From: Ilyobacter polytropus
Lineage (GTDB): Bacteria > Fusobacteriota > Fusobacteriia > Fusobacteriales > Fusobacteriaceae
Direction: 5' to 3'
NCBI GenBank assembly: GCA_003246855.1
Contig: QKCP01000136.1
Coordinates: 1 to 39,918 of the forward strand
Length of the DNA stretch: 39,918 nucleotides
The translations under genes were made by a program, and so were the position numbers. Position 1 is the first letter of the stretch, and the number at the start of each line of letters is the position of its first letter. Under the pieces are notes generated by a model, which did no database searches, was not told the origin of the DNA, and saw only the letters and a program-made list of their open reading frames with translations. Of the stretch, positions 28,013 through 37,626 are shown piece by piece.

Positions 28013-29731
28013 ATGTTGGTAAGTCAAAAATTAAGAAAAAAGGCTCCAGAAATGGATCCATTGAGAATCGGGATGGGGTGGTCGATAGAAGACTTGAGTA
28101 AACCCCAAATAATAGTCGAGAGTACCTACGGGGACAGCCACCCTGGTAGTGCACATCTTGATAAACTTGTAGAAGCTATCTCTAAAGAAATCGATGAAAA
28201 TCAAGGAAAAGCAGCTAAGTTTTTTGCAACTGATATTTGCGACGGTCAGGCTCAGGGTCACGACGGGATGAACTATTCCCTTGCATCAAGAGAGTTCATA
28301 GCTAATATGATTGAAATTCAGGTCGGGGCAACACCTTATGATGCCGGAGTTTTTGTCTGCAGCTGCGACAAGGGAGTACCTGCACACTTAAAAGCCATAG
28401 CAAGGCTTGATATGCCGTCAATTGTTATGCCTGGAGGGATTATGGCTGCTGGTCCGGATATGCTTACTTTAGAACAGCTTGGAGCATACAGTGCGAGGTA
28501 TGAAAGAGGGGAGATTACAGAAAAGGAGTTTGATTTTGCAAAACACAATGCATGTCCATCCTGCGGTGCCTGTTCTTTTATGGGGACAGCTTCTACGATG
28601 CAGGTAATGGCAGAGGCGCTTGGCCTCACACTCCCAGGGGCTGCACTTATGCCCGCAACAGTTGGGGAGCTGGTCGACATGGCAAGAAAAACAGGTGAAA
28701 GAGCCGTAGAGCTTGCCAAAGAAGAATTGAAGCCATCTAGAATATTGACTAAAGAAGCGTTTGAAAACGCCATAATGGTACATGCAGCCATAGCTGGTTC
28801 GAGCAATACCATGCTCCATATTCCTGCCATAGCATACGAACTTGGACTGGATTTAGATGGACAGATATTTGATGAAATACACAGGAAAACGCCATATCTG
28901 TTAAATATAAGGCCTAGCGGATTTTATCCTGGGGAGTATTTCTGGTATGCGGGTGGGGTTCCGGCGATAATGGAAGAGATAAGAGATTACCTACATTTAG
29001 ACGTGATGACTGTGACTGGGAAAACCTTGGGTGAAAACTTAGAAGATCTTAAGAAAAGTGGTTTTTACGACAGGTGTTCAAAATACTTGGAAGATAGAGG
29101 GGTTAAGAAGAATGATGTTATAAGACCGGTTTCAGACCCTATACAAAGCGAGGGTGCAATGGCAATATTGAAAGGGAACTTAGCGCCTGAAGGAGCAGTT
29201 ATCAAGCATTCGGCGATTGCAGAAGAGATGAAAAAAGTAGTCTTAAAAGCAGTACCTTTCGACTCTGAAGAAGAGGCTTTGGAGGCTGTTATAAAAAGGG
29301 ATATAAACCCCGGGGATGCAGTCATCATAAGATATGAAGGACCTAAAGGTAGCGGAATGCCAGAAATGTTCTATACCACAGAAGCGATAGCTTCCGATCC
29401 TGAGCTTATCTCTACGGTTGCTCTCATAACGGATGGAAGATTTTCCGGGGCTACCAGAGGACCTGCAATAGGGCATGTATCTCCTGAAGCATCCCAAGGA
29501 GGGAACATAGCACTTATAGAAAAAGGGGATCTTATAGAAATAAATGTAGAAAAGAGAGCAATAAACATTGTAGGGATAAATGGTGAGAAAAAAAGCCATG
29601 AGGAAATAGAAGAGGTTTTAAATGGTAGAAGAGAAAACTGGATACAACCAAAACCAAAGTATACTAAAGGGACACTTGGGATCTATACAAAGTTAGCAGT
29701 TTCGCCTATGAAGGGTGGATATATAGAATAA
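28013..29731 (+). CDS. IlvD/Edd-family sugar-acid dehydratase (YjhG/aldonate-dehydratase-like)
   Basis: CDGQAQGHDGM, SCDKGVPAH, CPSCGACSFMGTASTMQ, TDGRFSGATRGPAIGHVSPEA. Confidence 0.85.
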   Translation: MLVSQKLRKKAPEMDPLRIGMGWSIEDLSKPQIIVESTYGDSHPGSAHLDKLVEAISKEIDENQGKAAKFFATDICDGQAQGHDGMNYSLASREFIANMIEIQVGATPYDAGVFVCSCDKGVPAHLKAIARLDMPSIVMPGGIMAAGPDMLTLEQLGAYSARYERGEITEKEFDFAKHNACPSCGACSFMGTASTMQVMAEALGLTLPGAALMPATVGELVDMARKTGERAVELAKEELKPSRILTKEAFENAIMVHAAIAGSSNTMLHIPAIAYELGLDLDGQIFDEIHRKTPYLLNIRPSGFYPGEYFWYAGGVPAIMEEIRDYLHLDVMTVTGKTLGENLEDLKKSGFYDRCSKYLEDRGVKKNDVIRPVSDPIQSEGAMAILKGNLAPEGAVIKHSAIAEEMKKVVLKAVPFDSEEEALEAVIKRDINPGDAVIIRYEGPKGSGMPEMFYTTEAIASDPELISTVALITDGRFSGATRGPAIGHVSPEASQGGNIALIEKGDLIEINVEKRAINIVGINGEKKSHEEIEEVLNGRRENWIQPKPKYTKGTLGIYTKLAVSPMKGGYIE

Positions 29732-29759
29732 TTAAAAAATAAAAGGAGGAAAAATAGAA

Positions 29760-31256
29760 ATGGCAAATATAGGAGTAGCAAAAGGTTTTACAGGAGGGAA
29801 CCCTTTGAAAAAACTTTCGTTATTAGGATTTGTAATTCTTTCGGTTATTATGGCACTTAGGAACTTTTTTAACTATGCAGATTATTTTAATGATACGCCT
29901 AAAACAGTTCCGGTAAGCAGCTTAGCTACGATAAGTGTTTTGGCTATAGTTGTTCTGCTTGTTTTGGTTCTATTTTTTAAGATACAGGCTTTCATAGCCC
30001 TGCTATTGACTAGTATGTTTGTTGGGATAGGAACCGGAATGCCTTTAAGCGGTGTAACCCAAAGTATCCAAAATGGAATGGGTGGAACTCTTGGGTTTGT
30101 TGCAACAGTAGTCGGTCTAGGAGCTATCTTCGGTGAAATTTTAGAAGCTTCCGGTGGGGCGCAAGCTCTTTCGCATACACTTCTAAAAAGATTTGGTAAA
30201 GAGAAGGCTTCTTGGGCTCTTGTCATAACCGGATTTTTAGTAGCTATACCAGTATTTTTCGATGTAGGGTTCATAATTTTAGTGCCTATTGTCTACTCGC
30301 TAGCAAAAGAGAGTAAAAAATCGATACTGTTTTATGGGATACCTTTACTAGCTGGACTTGCGGTTACACACACCTTCATACCGCCTACTCCTGGACCGGT
30401 TGCTGTAGCTGATATAGTAGGAGCTGACTTGGGATGGGTTATATTCTTCGGTGCGATAATAGGACTCCCTACGGCAATTTTAGCTGGGCCGGTATTTGGT
30501 AAATATATAGGGGAAAAAATATACCTAGACCCTAGCAAATTTTTAGAAGATGAAAAAGATGAATACGCAGAACTTCCTTCTTTCAAAGCAGTAGCATCAA
30601 TAATAGCTATACCGTTATTTCTGATATTAGCAAATACACTTACAACTACATTAGCTAAAAAAGGTGTAATACCCGGAGGGTTCCTAGTTGACCTATTTAG
30701 TTTCCTGGGGCATCCGTTTTTTGCACTTTCATTAGCCACGCTTATCGCGATATACTTCTTAGGTTTGAAGAGAGGTTTTTCAAAAGATCACATTTTAAAT
30801 TTGAGTACTAAAGCTTTAGGTCCAGCGGGACTTATAATACTTGTAACAGGTGCTGGCGGGGTATTTAAACAGATTCTTATCGACTCTGGGATCGGTAATC
30901 TTCTAGCACAACAGATAGCCGACTCCCCCCTATCTCCGATTGTACTGGCGTTTATCATAGCCGCCATAGTAAGGATAACTCAGGGATCTGCTACTGTTTC
31001 CATGATAACTGCTGCAGGGATATTAGCGCCTGTTATGGAAGCGTTTGATATGTCGGCGCCGCAAAGAGCTCTTATTGTAATCTCAATAGCATCTGGAGCT
31101 ACTATACTTTCACACGTTAACGACAGTGGATTCTGGCTGGTAGGAAAATATTTTGGAATGTCAGAAAAAGATACGTTGAAGTCTTGGACTGTAATGGAAA
31201 GCATTGTTGCACTTTCAGGATTCGGATTCGCTTGGATACTTAGTATGTTTTTCTAA
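29760..31256 (+). CDS. GntP-family gluconate/aldonate permease
   Basis: 12+ TM; FFDVGFIILVPIVYSLAKESKKS, HTFIPPTPGPVAVADI, ITQGSATVSMITAAG, HVNDSGFWLVGKYFGMS. Confidence 0.93.
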   Translation: MANIGVAKGFTGGNPLKKLSLLGFVILSVIMALRNFFNYADYFNDTPKTVPVSSLATISVLAIVVLLVLVLFFKIQAFIALLLTSMFVGIGTGMPLSGVTQSIQNGMGGTLGFVATVVGLGAIFGEILEASGGAQALSHTLLKRFGKEKASWALVITGFLVAIPVFFDVGFIILVPIVYSLAKESKKSILFYGIPLLAGLAVTHTFIPPTPGPVAVADIVGADLGWVIFFGAIIGLPTAILAGPVFGKYIGEKIYLDPSKFLEDEKDEYAELPSFKAVASIIAIPLFLILANTLTTTLAKKGVIPGGFLVDLFSFLGHPFFALSLATLIAIYFLGLKRGFSKDHILNLSTKALGPAGLIILVTGAGGVFKQILIDSGIGNLLAQQIADSPLSPIVLAFIIAAIVRITQGSATVSMITAAGILAPVMEAFDMSAPQRALIVISIASGATILSHVNDSGFWLVGKYFGMSEKDTLKSWTVMESIVALSGFGFAWILSMFF

Positions 31257-31314
31257 AAGTTTCGAATTTAGATTACTGTAAAAGATGTATATAAAAATTT
31301 GGTATAAATCGAAG

Positions 31315-31349
31315 CTCCCCAGCTAGTTGGATTAAAACTAGCTGGGGAG
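31315..31349 (+). terminator. Terminator after GntP permease
   Basis: CTCCCCAGCTAGT...ACTAGCTGGGGAG + T7. Confidence 0.85.
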
Positions 31350-31584
31350 TTTTTTTGGTAGAAAATCATAGGGTAGAGATTTTATGCTGGAAGATATTTT
31401 TAAAGGTATAGTTTTGCTTGAGCTTTAAATTAAGTGGATAATACGTTATGATAAAATTACAGTTGTCCCAAGATAAAGTTATGACTTTAATAGATTTTAA
31501 AGGGAGAAGTATGTCAGAAAATATCAGATCTATTTTTTAAATAACTAGAGAATTTATTTATAGAAAAAATTTTTAAAAATAGAA

Positions 31585-31616
31585 GATGGCTGCCGGTAAT
31601 CTTGCCGGCAGCCATC
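31585..31616 (-). terminator. Terminator at end of minus-strand operon
   Basis: GATGGCTGCCGG-N8-CCGGCAGCCATC perfect 12-bp stem. Confidence 0.7.
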
Positions 31617-31648
31617 CTTTATATCTAACGCATATTTTTTTATTTAAC

Positions 31649-31975
31649 TTACTTGGCAAGTGACAATAAAAAATTTTCTGCATCTTCCCTTGAATACTCT
31701 TTATCGATAGAGCCTTTTGAATGAGAATTCCCTGTTCGGTTTACTCCGTTTTGTAACTTGTTTGAAATTTTATGTAAATTTAAGCCGATCTCATATGTTT
31801 TTAATCTTTGGTCTTTAATTAAAATATACTCTTTTTCAAGCAAAGACTGCAATATATTGTGAGTGGTGCTCTTAGGCAAACCTAGTTGTTTTGCTATTTC
31901 TGTAACAGTCAAGTCTTTTGCAGAATTCGCAATCAATTCTAAAATATTTAAAGCCCTTAAAACCGCTTTATTCAA
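31649..31975 (-). CDS. Truncated IclR-family protein: HTH domain only (108 aa)
   Basis: NKAVLRALNILELIANSAKDLTVTEIAKQLGLPKSTTHNILQSLLEKEYI; no effector domain follows. Confidence 0.75.
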   Translation of the reverse strand: MNKAVLRALNILELIANSAKDLTVTEIAKQLGLPKSTTHNILQSLLEKEYILIKDQRLKTYEIGLNLHKISNKLQNGVNRTGNSHSKGSIDKEYSREDAENFLLSLAK

Positions 31976-32000
31976 GGTACAGTCACCTCCATATTTTATA

Positions 32001-32735
32001 CTAGATACTCATTGCTATATTGTTAAATACAAGGGAACTAGAGCTATGCTGATATTTTGAGGCTTTCTTTTTTGAGTATTCTAAGCTTTCAAGTTCATGT
32101 GATGTTTTTGAGTCTGTTACAATAATGAGTGTATCCCCTTCCAAAATAACAGTGTTGGCTTTTGGGTTAACGTTCAAACTCCCATCCTCTTTTTTTATGC
32201 CTATGATGTTTATGTTATAGGTGTTCCTAACGCCTAACTCTATCAATGATTTGTTTTCAAATATGCTCGGAGCCTTTATTTCTGCTAAAATGAAGTCTTT
32301 TGAAAACCTTAAGTGCTCTATTATATTAGGATCCATGGCGGCAAAAGCAATCCTTTTTCCAACGTACTCTTCCGGATAGATAACTTCATCGGCACCTATT
32401 TTTTCCAAAACTTTACCATGAGATTTTTTTATGGCTTTGCATATAACCTTTTTTATACCCATCTCCTTTAGCATGAGGGTTATCATTATACTTGCCTGAA
32501 CATTTGTTCCCATGCACACGAAAGCTATATCGAAATGCTCGACTCCTAACTGTATCATGGCTTTTTCATCAGTTGCATCCAGTGAAATGGCGTTATCTAC
32601 TATGTCGTTATTTATAGCGCTTTGTACCAGAGTTTCATCTGCATCTATAGCTAAAACTTCTTCTCCTGCTTTAAACAAGGTTTGCGCTATACTTCTGCCA
32701 AACCTACCTAAACCAATTACAAGATACTGCTTCAT
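32001..32735 (-). CDS. ktrA: K+ uptake regulatory subunit, TrkA/KtrA type (RCK_N + RCK_C)
   Basis: VIGLGRFGRSIAQTLFKAGEEVLAIDAD; ATG at 32735 after GGAGGG. Confidence 0.88.
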   Translation of the reverse strand: MKQYLVIGLGRFGRSIAQTLFKAGEEVLAIDADETLVQSAINNDIVDNAISLDATDEKAMIQLGVEHFDIAFVCMGTNVQASIMITLMLKEMGIKKVICKAIKKSHGKVLEKIGADEVIYPEEYVGKRIAFAAMDPNIIEHLRFSKDFILAEIKAPSIFENKSLIELGVRNTYNINIIGIKKEDGSLNVNPKANTVILEGDTLIIVTDSKTSHELESLEYSKKKASKYQHSSSSLVFNNIAMSI

Positions 32736-32804
32736 ATTCCCTCCTTGAAGATTGATCATTTCAATATAAACAGTAAACTTTTGTAGTTTTAATCGATAAA
32801 AAAC

Positions 32805-34142
32805 TTAACCTACAAGTATGTTTTCTTTTGGGTACCTGTAAGATTTAACTTTCAGTTTTTCCCCAAATGCAAGTGCAAAGGTAAGCGGGCCAACCCTCCC
32901 TATAAACATGGTGAGTATTATTAGGAATTTCGAAAAACTGTTCAACGAACTGGTTATCCCCATAGAAAGTCCTACCGTACCAAAAGCAGAGATAACTTCA
33001 AAAATGATCTTTTGAAATTCTAGTTTATTTGTTGCGGATATGACTATAGTTATAAAACATATGTATATAAAAGACAGCACCAGAATAGCCATAGACCTAT
33101 TCAAAATCTCCCAGGAGATCCTTCTGTTAGCTACCTGCACATCCTTGTTTCCGAGAATTATTCCGACTACATAAAAAATAATCACTCCAAAAGTTGTAGT
33201 TTTTATCCCGCCACCTGTCGATCCAGGTGAGGCGCCTATAAACATAAGCAGTAGGAATATAAAAATGGTAGCAGGCTCTAATCTATCAATTGGGACAGTA
33301 TTGAATCCTGCCGTTCTTGTAGAGACACTTTGAAAAAAAGCCGCTGTAAGTTTATCTAAGAAATTCAGGTTTTTTATGGTGTATGCATTACCGTATTCTG
33401 TGAACAAAAAGGTTATTGTGCCAAATAAAGTCAGAATAATCGATATGATTATGGCTAATTTTGAGGTGAGATTAAAGGTGTTTTTTTTGGTCTTTATGAA
33501 ATCTAGTGATGAACTGATAACCGCAAAACCTATTCCACCGAATATTATTAGAAAGCTAGTAGTAAGATTAATGGAGTATTGTGATTGAAATCCTTCTAAA
33601 TTATCTGGAAAAAGCGAGAATCCCGCGTTGCAAAATGCTGATACAGAGTGGAAAATCCCAAAATAAAATGCCTTTTTAAAAGGCATATACTTTAAAAAAC
33701 TTATAGTTAAAAAAATTGATCCTGCCATCTCAATAAACAATACAATTTTTATAAGTCTCTTTATAAATTTGAGGACCTGTCCTGTGTTTTCCCAGTTGAC
33801 GTCCTCCTTTAATATTTTCCTCTCGCGATAAGTTATTTTCTTCCCGATTGCTATCATCAAAACAGAAGAAAAAGTCATTATGCCTAGTCCGCCAAGTTGA
33901 ATTAATATAAGTATAACAAGTTTACCAAAGGGACTGAAGGTGCTACCGATATCAACTACAGAAAGGCCGGTGACGGATACCGCAGAAGTAGCAGTAAAAA
34001 GTGCACTTAAAATGCTTACGCCTTTATTAGCATTTGTTGATATAGGAAGGCTAAGCAACACAGTTCCTACTACGATAATAGATAAAAACGATGCTACCAG
34101 TATCCTAGACGGCGGAGTACTTTTAAGAAAATTTTTCCCCAT
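32805..34142 (-). CDS. ktrB: K+ uptake membrane subunit, TrkH/KtrB type
   Basis: LFTATSAVSVTGLSVVD, FHSVSAFCNAGFSLFP, TRTAGFNTV, GASPGSTGGGIKTTT, C-terminal YPKENILVG. Confidence 0.9.
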   Translation of the reverse strand: MGKNFLKSTPPSRILVASFLSIIVVGTVLLSLPISTNANKGVSILSALFTATSAVSVTGLSVVDIGSTFSPFGKLVILILIQLGGLGIMTFSSVLMIAIGKKITYRERKILKEDVNWENTGQVLKFIKRLIKIVLFIEMAGSIFLTISFLKYMPFKKAFYFGIFHSVSAFCNAGFSLFPDNLEGFQSQYSINLTTSFLIIFGGIGFAVISSSLDFIKTKKNTFNLTSKLAIIISIILTLFGTITFLFTEYGNAYTIKNLNFLDKLTAAFFQSVSTRTAGFNTVPIDRLEPATIFIFLLLMFIGASPGSTGGGIKTTTFGVIIFYVVGIILGNKDVQVANRRISWEILNRSMAILVLSFIYICFITIVISATNKLEFQKIIFEVISAFGTVGLSMGITSSLNSFSKFLIILTMFIGRVGPLTFALAFGEKLKVKSYRYPKENILVG

Positions 34143-34181
34143 AGCTCCTCCAATTATTGTATTAAAACACTTATTAAAAAA

Positions 34182-34928
34182 CTAATAGCCAAGTTTTCTT
34201 GAAATTTCAGTACTTGTTTTTAAAAGTTCTTTAGACTCAGCTTCTATATCTCGGTCTTCTGAGAAAAATCCAGATATACTTATTGCTCCTACGACATCCT
34301 TTTTAAAATCAAAAATAGGTGCACCGATACACAGCATATGCTCTTCAACCTCTCTGTTGTCGATAGCATATCCCCTTTTTTTTATTTCCTGTAGTTCCTG
34401 AATTAGTTCCTCTTTTGAAAGTGTATATGAGGTTTTCTTTTCAAAGGACTGCATGGAAATTAGCTTTTTTATCTCTTCAGGGGATAAAAAGGCCAGTATG
34501 GCCTTTCCCAAAGATGTGCAGTACATGGGGTTTGTACTACCTACACCAGAAGTAGTAATAATTGCTTTTTCAGATTCATGCTTTGATATATATACAATCT
34601 CTCCAGAGTTTTCAACAGCATAGAAGATTGTTTTTCCTGTTTTTTCAGCTAGATCCTGAAGGGGCTTGTCGATAATTTTAAATATCTCCCTGTTTCTGGA
34701 ATAGCTGTTTCCTATCTGAAAGCTCTTTAGTCCGATTTTATAGAAGTTTAGCTCACCTGGATTTTTTTCTAGCATCTCCAAGTGGGCTAAAGTTTCTAAT
34801 ATGTCATAGGCGCTAGTTTTTGGGATCTTCATAATCTCTGTGATCTCCTTGACTGTTAGCCCGCTTTTCTCTTTAGATAAAAGTTCCAACATTTTAATGG
34901 TTCTCTCTACTGTTCTATTTAGTTTCAT
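34182..34928 (-). CDS. IclR-family transcriptional regulator (possible KdgR-type role)
   Basis: N-terminal HTH LTVKEITEIMKIPKTSAYDILETL; effector domain CTSLGKAILAFLSPEE...GYAIDNREVEEHMLCIGAPIFD. Confidence 0.92.
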   Translation of the reverse strand: MKLNRTVERTIKMLELLSKEKSGLTVKEITEIMKIPKTSAYDILETLAHLEMLEKNPGELNFYKIGLKSFQIGNSYSRNREIFKIIDKPLQDLAEKTGKTIFYAVENSGEIVYISKHESEKAIITTSGVGSTNPMYCTSLGKAILAFLSPEEIKKLISMQSFEKKTSYTLSKEELIQELQEIKKRGYAIDNREVEEHMLCIGAPIFDFKKDVVGAISISGFFSEDRDIEAESKELLKTSTEISRKLGY

Positions 34929-34991
34929 AAATTTTTCCTCGATTCATAGAATTTTTAAAAAGATTATACCAGAAAAATTTTAAAAATGAAA

Positions 34992-36008
34992 CTATCTACC
35001 AACGTCGTAAGAAACCCCTTTAAATAATTTTTCTACTTCATCTTTTGTAACAAGGTTTACATCACCTAATATTGTATGCTTTAATGCTGCTGATGCAGCT
35101 GCAAACTCGACTTTGTAGCTGTCGTCTACTTCAGCCAGGTATCCATAAAGGAATCCTGCTGTAAAAGCATCTCCGCTTCCTACCCTGTCGATAATGTCTA
35201 CCTCGTATTCTCTGGAAACGAGCATCTCTTTTCCGTTGAAGACAATACCCTTATAGATATTTTTTGAAGCAGATACTACTTTTCTAGCTGAAGATACTAT
35301 ATATTTAAATCCGTATTTTTCCATAACTTTTGGATATAAATCCTTGTAGCAGTTGAAGATGTTTTCTTCATAACAGCTCTCTTCCGAATGGAATCCAAGT
35401 ATATTTATAAAATCCAGGTATCCTGCAAAAGCGATGTCCACATATTTAAGGACCCTCTCAATTCCATTAGCCGCTTCATTAAGAGACCAAAGTTTACTTC
35501 TATAGTTAAAGTCGAAACTTACCGTAATACCTTTTTCTTTTGCTTTTTTCATAAAGTATTCACCCAATTCTAGAGCTTCTGGGCTTAAACCAAGAGTTAT
35601 TCCAGAAACGTGGAAAAGCGAAACTCCAGAAAAAATAGCATCTACATCAAATTCACTTACAGAGGCTTTGGAAATAGATGAATGTTTTCTGTCATAAATG
35701 ACCTTGCTGCTTCTGAGAGAAAAACCGTTTTCTAAAAAATATATACCAAGTCTCTCTCCTCCTCTTGCAATATATGACGTGTTCACACCAAAGCTCTCTA
35801 TATGACGTACAGCGGCTTCCCCAATCTCGTTATCAGGGACTTTTGTTATGGCTGTTGTATTTACTCCAAGAATGGAAAGGTTAACGGCAACATTTATCTC
35901 TGCACCACCATAGTTCACATCAAAAGAGCTTGAGTTTATGATCCTTTGATTTCCTGGTGGAGAAAGCCTTAATAGGACTTCTCCGAGAGTGACAACTTTT
36001 TTACTCAT
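34992..36008 (-). CDS. kdgK: 2-keto-3-deoxygluconate kinase (PfkB family)
   Basis: GEVLLRLSPPGNQRIINSSSFDVNYGGAEINVAVNLS; DRVGSGDAFTAGFLYG. Confidence 0.9.
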   Translation of the reverse strand: MSKKVVTLGEVLLRLSPPGNQRIINSSSFDVNYGGAEINVAVNLSILGVNTTAITKVPDNEIGEAAVRHIESFGVNTSYIARGGERLGIYFLENGFSLRSSKVIYDRKHSSISKASVSEFDVDAIFSGVSLFHVSGITLGLSPEALELGEYFMKKAKEKGITVSFDFNYRSKLWSLNEAANGIERVLKYVDIAFAGYLDFINILGFHSEESCYEENIFNCYKDLYPKVMEKYGFKYIVSSARKVVSASKNIYKGIVFNGKEMLVSREYEVDIIDRVGSGDAFTAGFLYGYLAEVDDSYKVEFAAASAALKHTILGDVNLVTKDEVEKLFKGVSYDVGR

Positions 36009-36021
36009 CTTATCATTTCAC

Positions 36022-36651
36022 CTATCCTCTCGCTAATTTTACTTTTTCTACGAACTCTTTAGATTTAGCCACTATCTCATCAAAAGAACCGCTAGTAAGC
36101 TGTCCTCCAACGCCAACTGCAATTACTCCATTTTTGATCCACTGATCTACATTCTCTAAACTTACTCCACCTGTAGGCATGATGTTTACTTGAGGAAGTG
36201 GGGCTTTTGCTGCTTTTACAAATGATGGTCCGAATGCGCTTCCAGGGAACATTTTTATGATGTCACACCCAGCTTCCATAGCTGTGATCATCTCTGTTAT
36301 AGTCATACATCCAGGCATGTATGGTATCTGGTATCTATTACAAAGTTTTGCTGTTTCAAGATCAAAAGCAGGGGAAACCACATATTCGGCCCCGGCTAAA
36401 ATCGCAATTCTAGCAGTTTCAGAATCCAATACACTACCAGCACCGACAAGCAGTTTTTCTGAAGGGATGGAATTTTTCAATTCTTTTATAACTTCTGTTG
36501 CACCAGGAACGGTATAAGTAACTTCTACAGCGGGGATTCCTCCCTCTATGCATGCTTTAGAGGTAGTGATTGCTTCTTCTATATTTTCTCCTCTAATAAC
36601 TGCTACAACACCAACATCTTTAATTTTCTTTAAAACTTCAAATTTTTTCAT
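36022..36651 (-). CDS. eda: KDPG aldolase (2-dehydro-3-deoxyphosphogluconate aldolase)
   Basis: VVAVIRGENIEEA, GIPAVEVTYTVPGA, VGAGSVLDSETA, FDLETAKLCNRYQIPYMPGCMT, KMFPGSAFGPSFVKA, MPTGGVSLENV. Confidence 0.95.
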   Translation of the reverse strand: MKKFEVLKKIKDVGVVAVIRGENIEEAITTSKACIEGGIPAVEVTYTVPGATEVIKELKNSIPSEKLLVGAGSVLDSETARIAILAGAEYVVSPAFDLETAKLCNRYQIPYMPGCMTITEMITAMEAGCDIIKMFPGSAFGPSFVKAAKAPLPQVNIMPTGGVSLENVDQWIKNGVIAVGVGGQLTSGSFDEIVAKSKEFVEKVKLARG

Positions 36652-36659
36652 TTTTTCCT

Positions 36660-36738
36660 CCTGTTCTTATATCCGAATCAAATACATAAATACGATTAAT
36701 AGTATTTTAGAACTTATTTTTGAATTTGTCAAGAAAAA
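36660..36738 (-). promoter_or_regulatory. Promoter and leader operator of eda-kdgK (minus strand TTGACA-N17-TAAAAT, then ATCGTATTTATGTATTTGATTCGGATATAAGAACA)
   Basis: Near-identical arrangement upstream of the 43-aa ORF (39740-39820). Confidence 0.8.
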
Positions 36739-36827
36739 AATAGGTTGACTTTTATTGTTTTTTTAGCGGAATAGATTTATAAATTAAATGCTGATCTTGA
36801 TATATTACAAATTTTTTTTTTTAATAA

Positions 36828-36873
36828 AAACAGTTGAACCAGGAGCAGCTAAAGCAAACTCCTGGTTCTGTTT
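36828..36873 (-). terminator. Terminator downstream of response regulator
   Basis: AAACAG..AACCAGGAG / CTCCTGGTTCTGTTT hairpin; T tract on the minus strand. Confidence 0.75.
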
Positions 36874-36895
36874 ATAAAAAAGGTTGTATTAAGGG

Positions 36896-37531
36896 CTATA
36901 TTTCATCCGCCAGGTGTTTATAATAGCACAGAGGTCTTTTTGAATTTTCCTGGTGTACTATCCTAGTTATTTTTTCTACAGTATGCAGGTATTTGAGGTA
37001 TTTTCTAACTGTAGTTATTGAAAGCTTCAGTTGACCTCCTATCTCCGAGGTCGTCATAAATTTTTTATTTATTTTCATGAAGTCGTTGATTCTGTCGAGG
37101 GTTCTTTTATTCAAGGATGTGGCGAACGCCAGGGAATCTTTTATGATAACCCCGTCCCCCCTATCTTTTATGTTGCCGGATTTTTGATAATAGTTTTCAA
37201 AAACTTTCTTGAATTCCTTGAATTCAAAGGGTTTTATAAGATAATCTACCATCCCGAATTTTAAGTATGAGCCTAAGTTTCTCATCTCTCGAAAGTAGGT
37301 TAATGGGATTATATCGGAGTTTAATTTTAGACTTTTAAGCTCTTTCATAAAGCTTAGATTGTCCGAGACATCTAATACTATAAGGTCTATTCGACTATTT
37401 TTATAGATATCCTTTATTGCGTCTACACTACCAACCGTGCCTACAACTTCAAATTCATCGATACTGCTTATATGGGATGCGTATAGATTCCCCACCCACG
37501 GTTTGTACGTTGCTATCAAAACATTTATCAA
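36896..37531 (-). CDS. Orphan response regulator, CitB/DcuR-like, with atypical receiver domain
   Basis: Receiver LIVLDV and YLIKPF retained, acidic pair replaced by ATYK; C-terminal HTH TSEIGGQLKLSITTVRKYLKYL; TTG start after GAGGTG. Confidence 0.75.
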   Translation of the reverse strand: MINVLIATYKPWVGNLYASHISSIDEFEVVGTVGSVDAIKDIYKNSRIDLIVLDVSDNLSFMKELKSLKLNSDIIPLTYFREMRNLGSYLKFGMVDYLIKPFEFKEFKKVFENYYQKSGNIKDRGDGVIIKDSLAFATSLNKRTLDRINDFMKINKKFMTTSEIGGQLKLSITTVRKYLKYLHTVEKITRIVHQENSKRPLCYYKHLADEI

Positions 37532-37626
37532 ATTTAAATCACCTCAAAACTTTAACTGTATAAAAAGTACATATATAATAATTTGAAATTAAAACTGTCA
37601 TTCAATAGTCTACTGAATCTAAAATG

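Noticed and set aside
28336-29599. Several long antisense ORFs (164, 116, 87, 118 aa) opposite the dehydratase
   Set aside because: Fully overlapped by a confident IlvD/Edd-family CDS; no RBS or domain signal.
29882-30739. Antisense ORFs (130 and 135 aa) opposite the GntP permease
   Set aside because: Shadow ORFs of a clear transporter gene.
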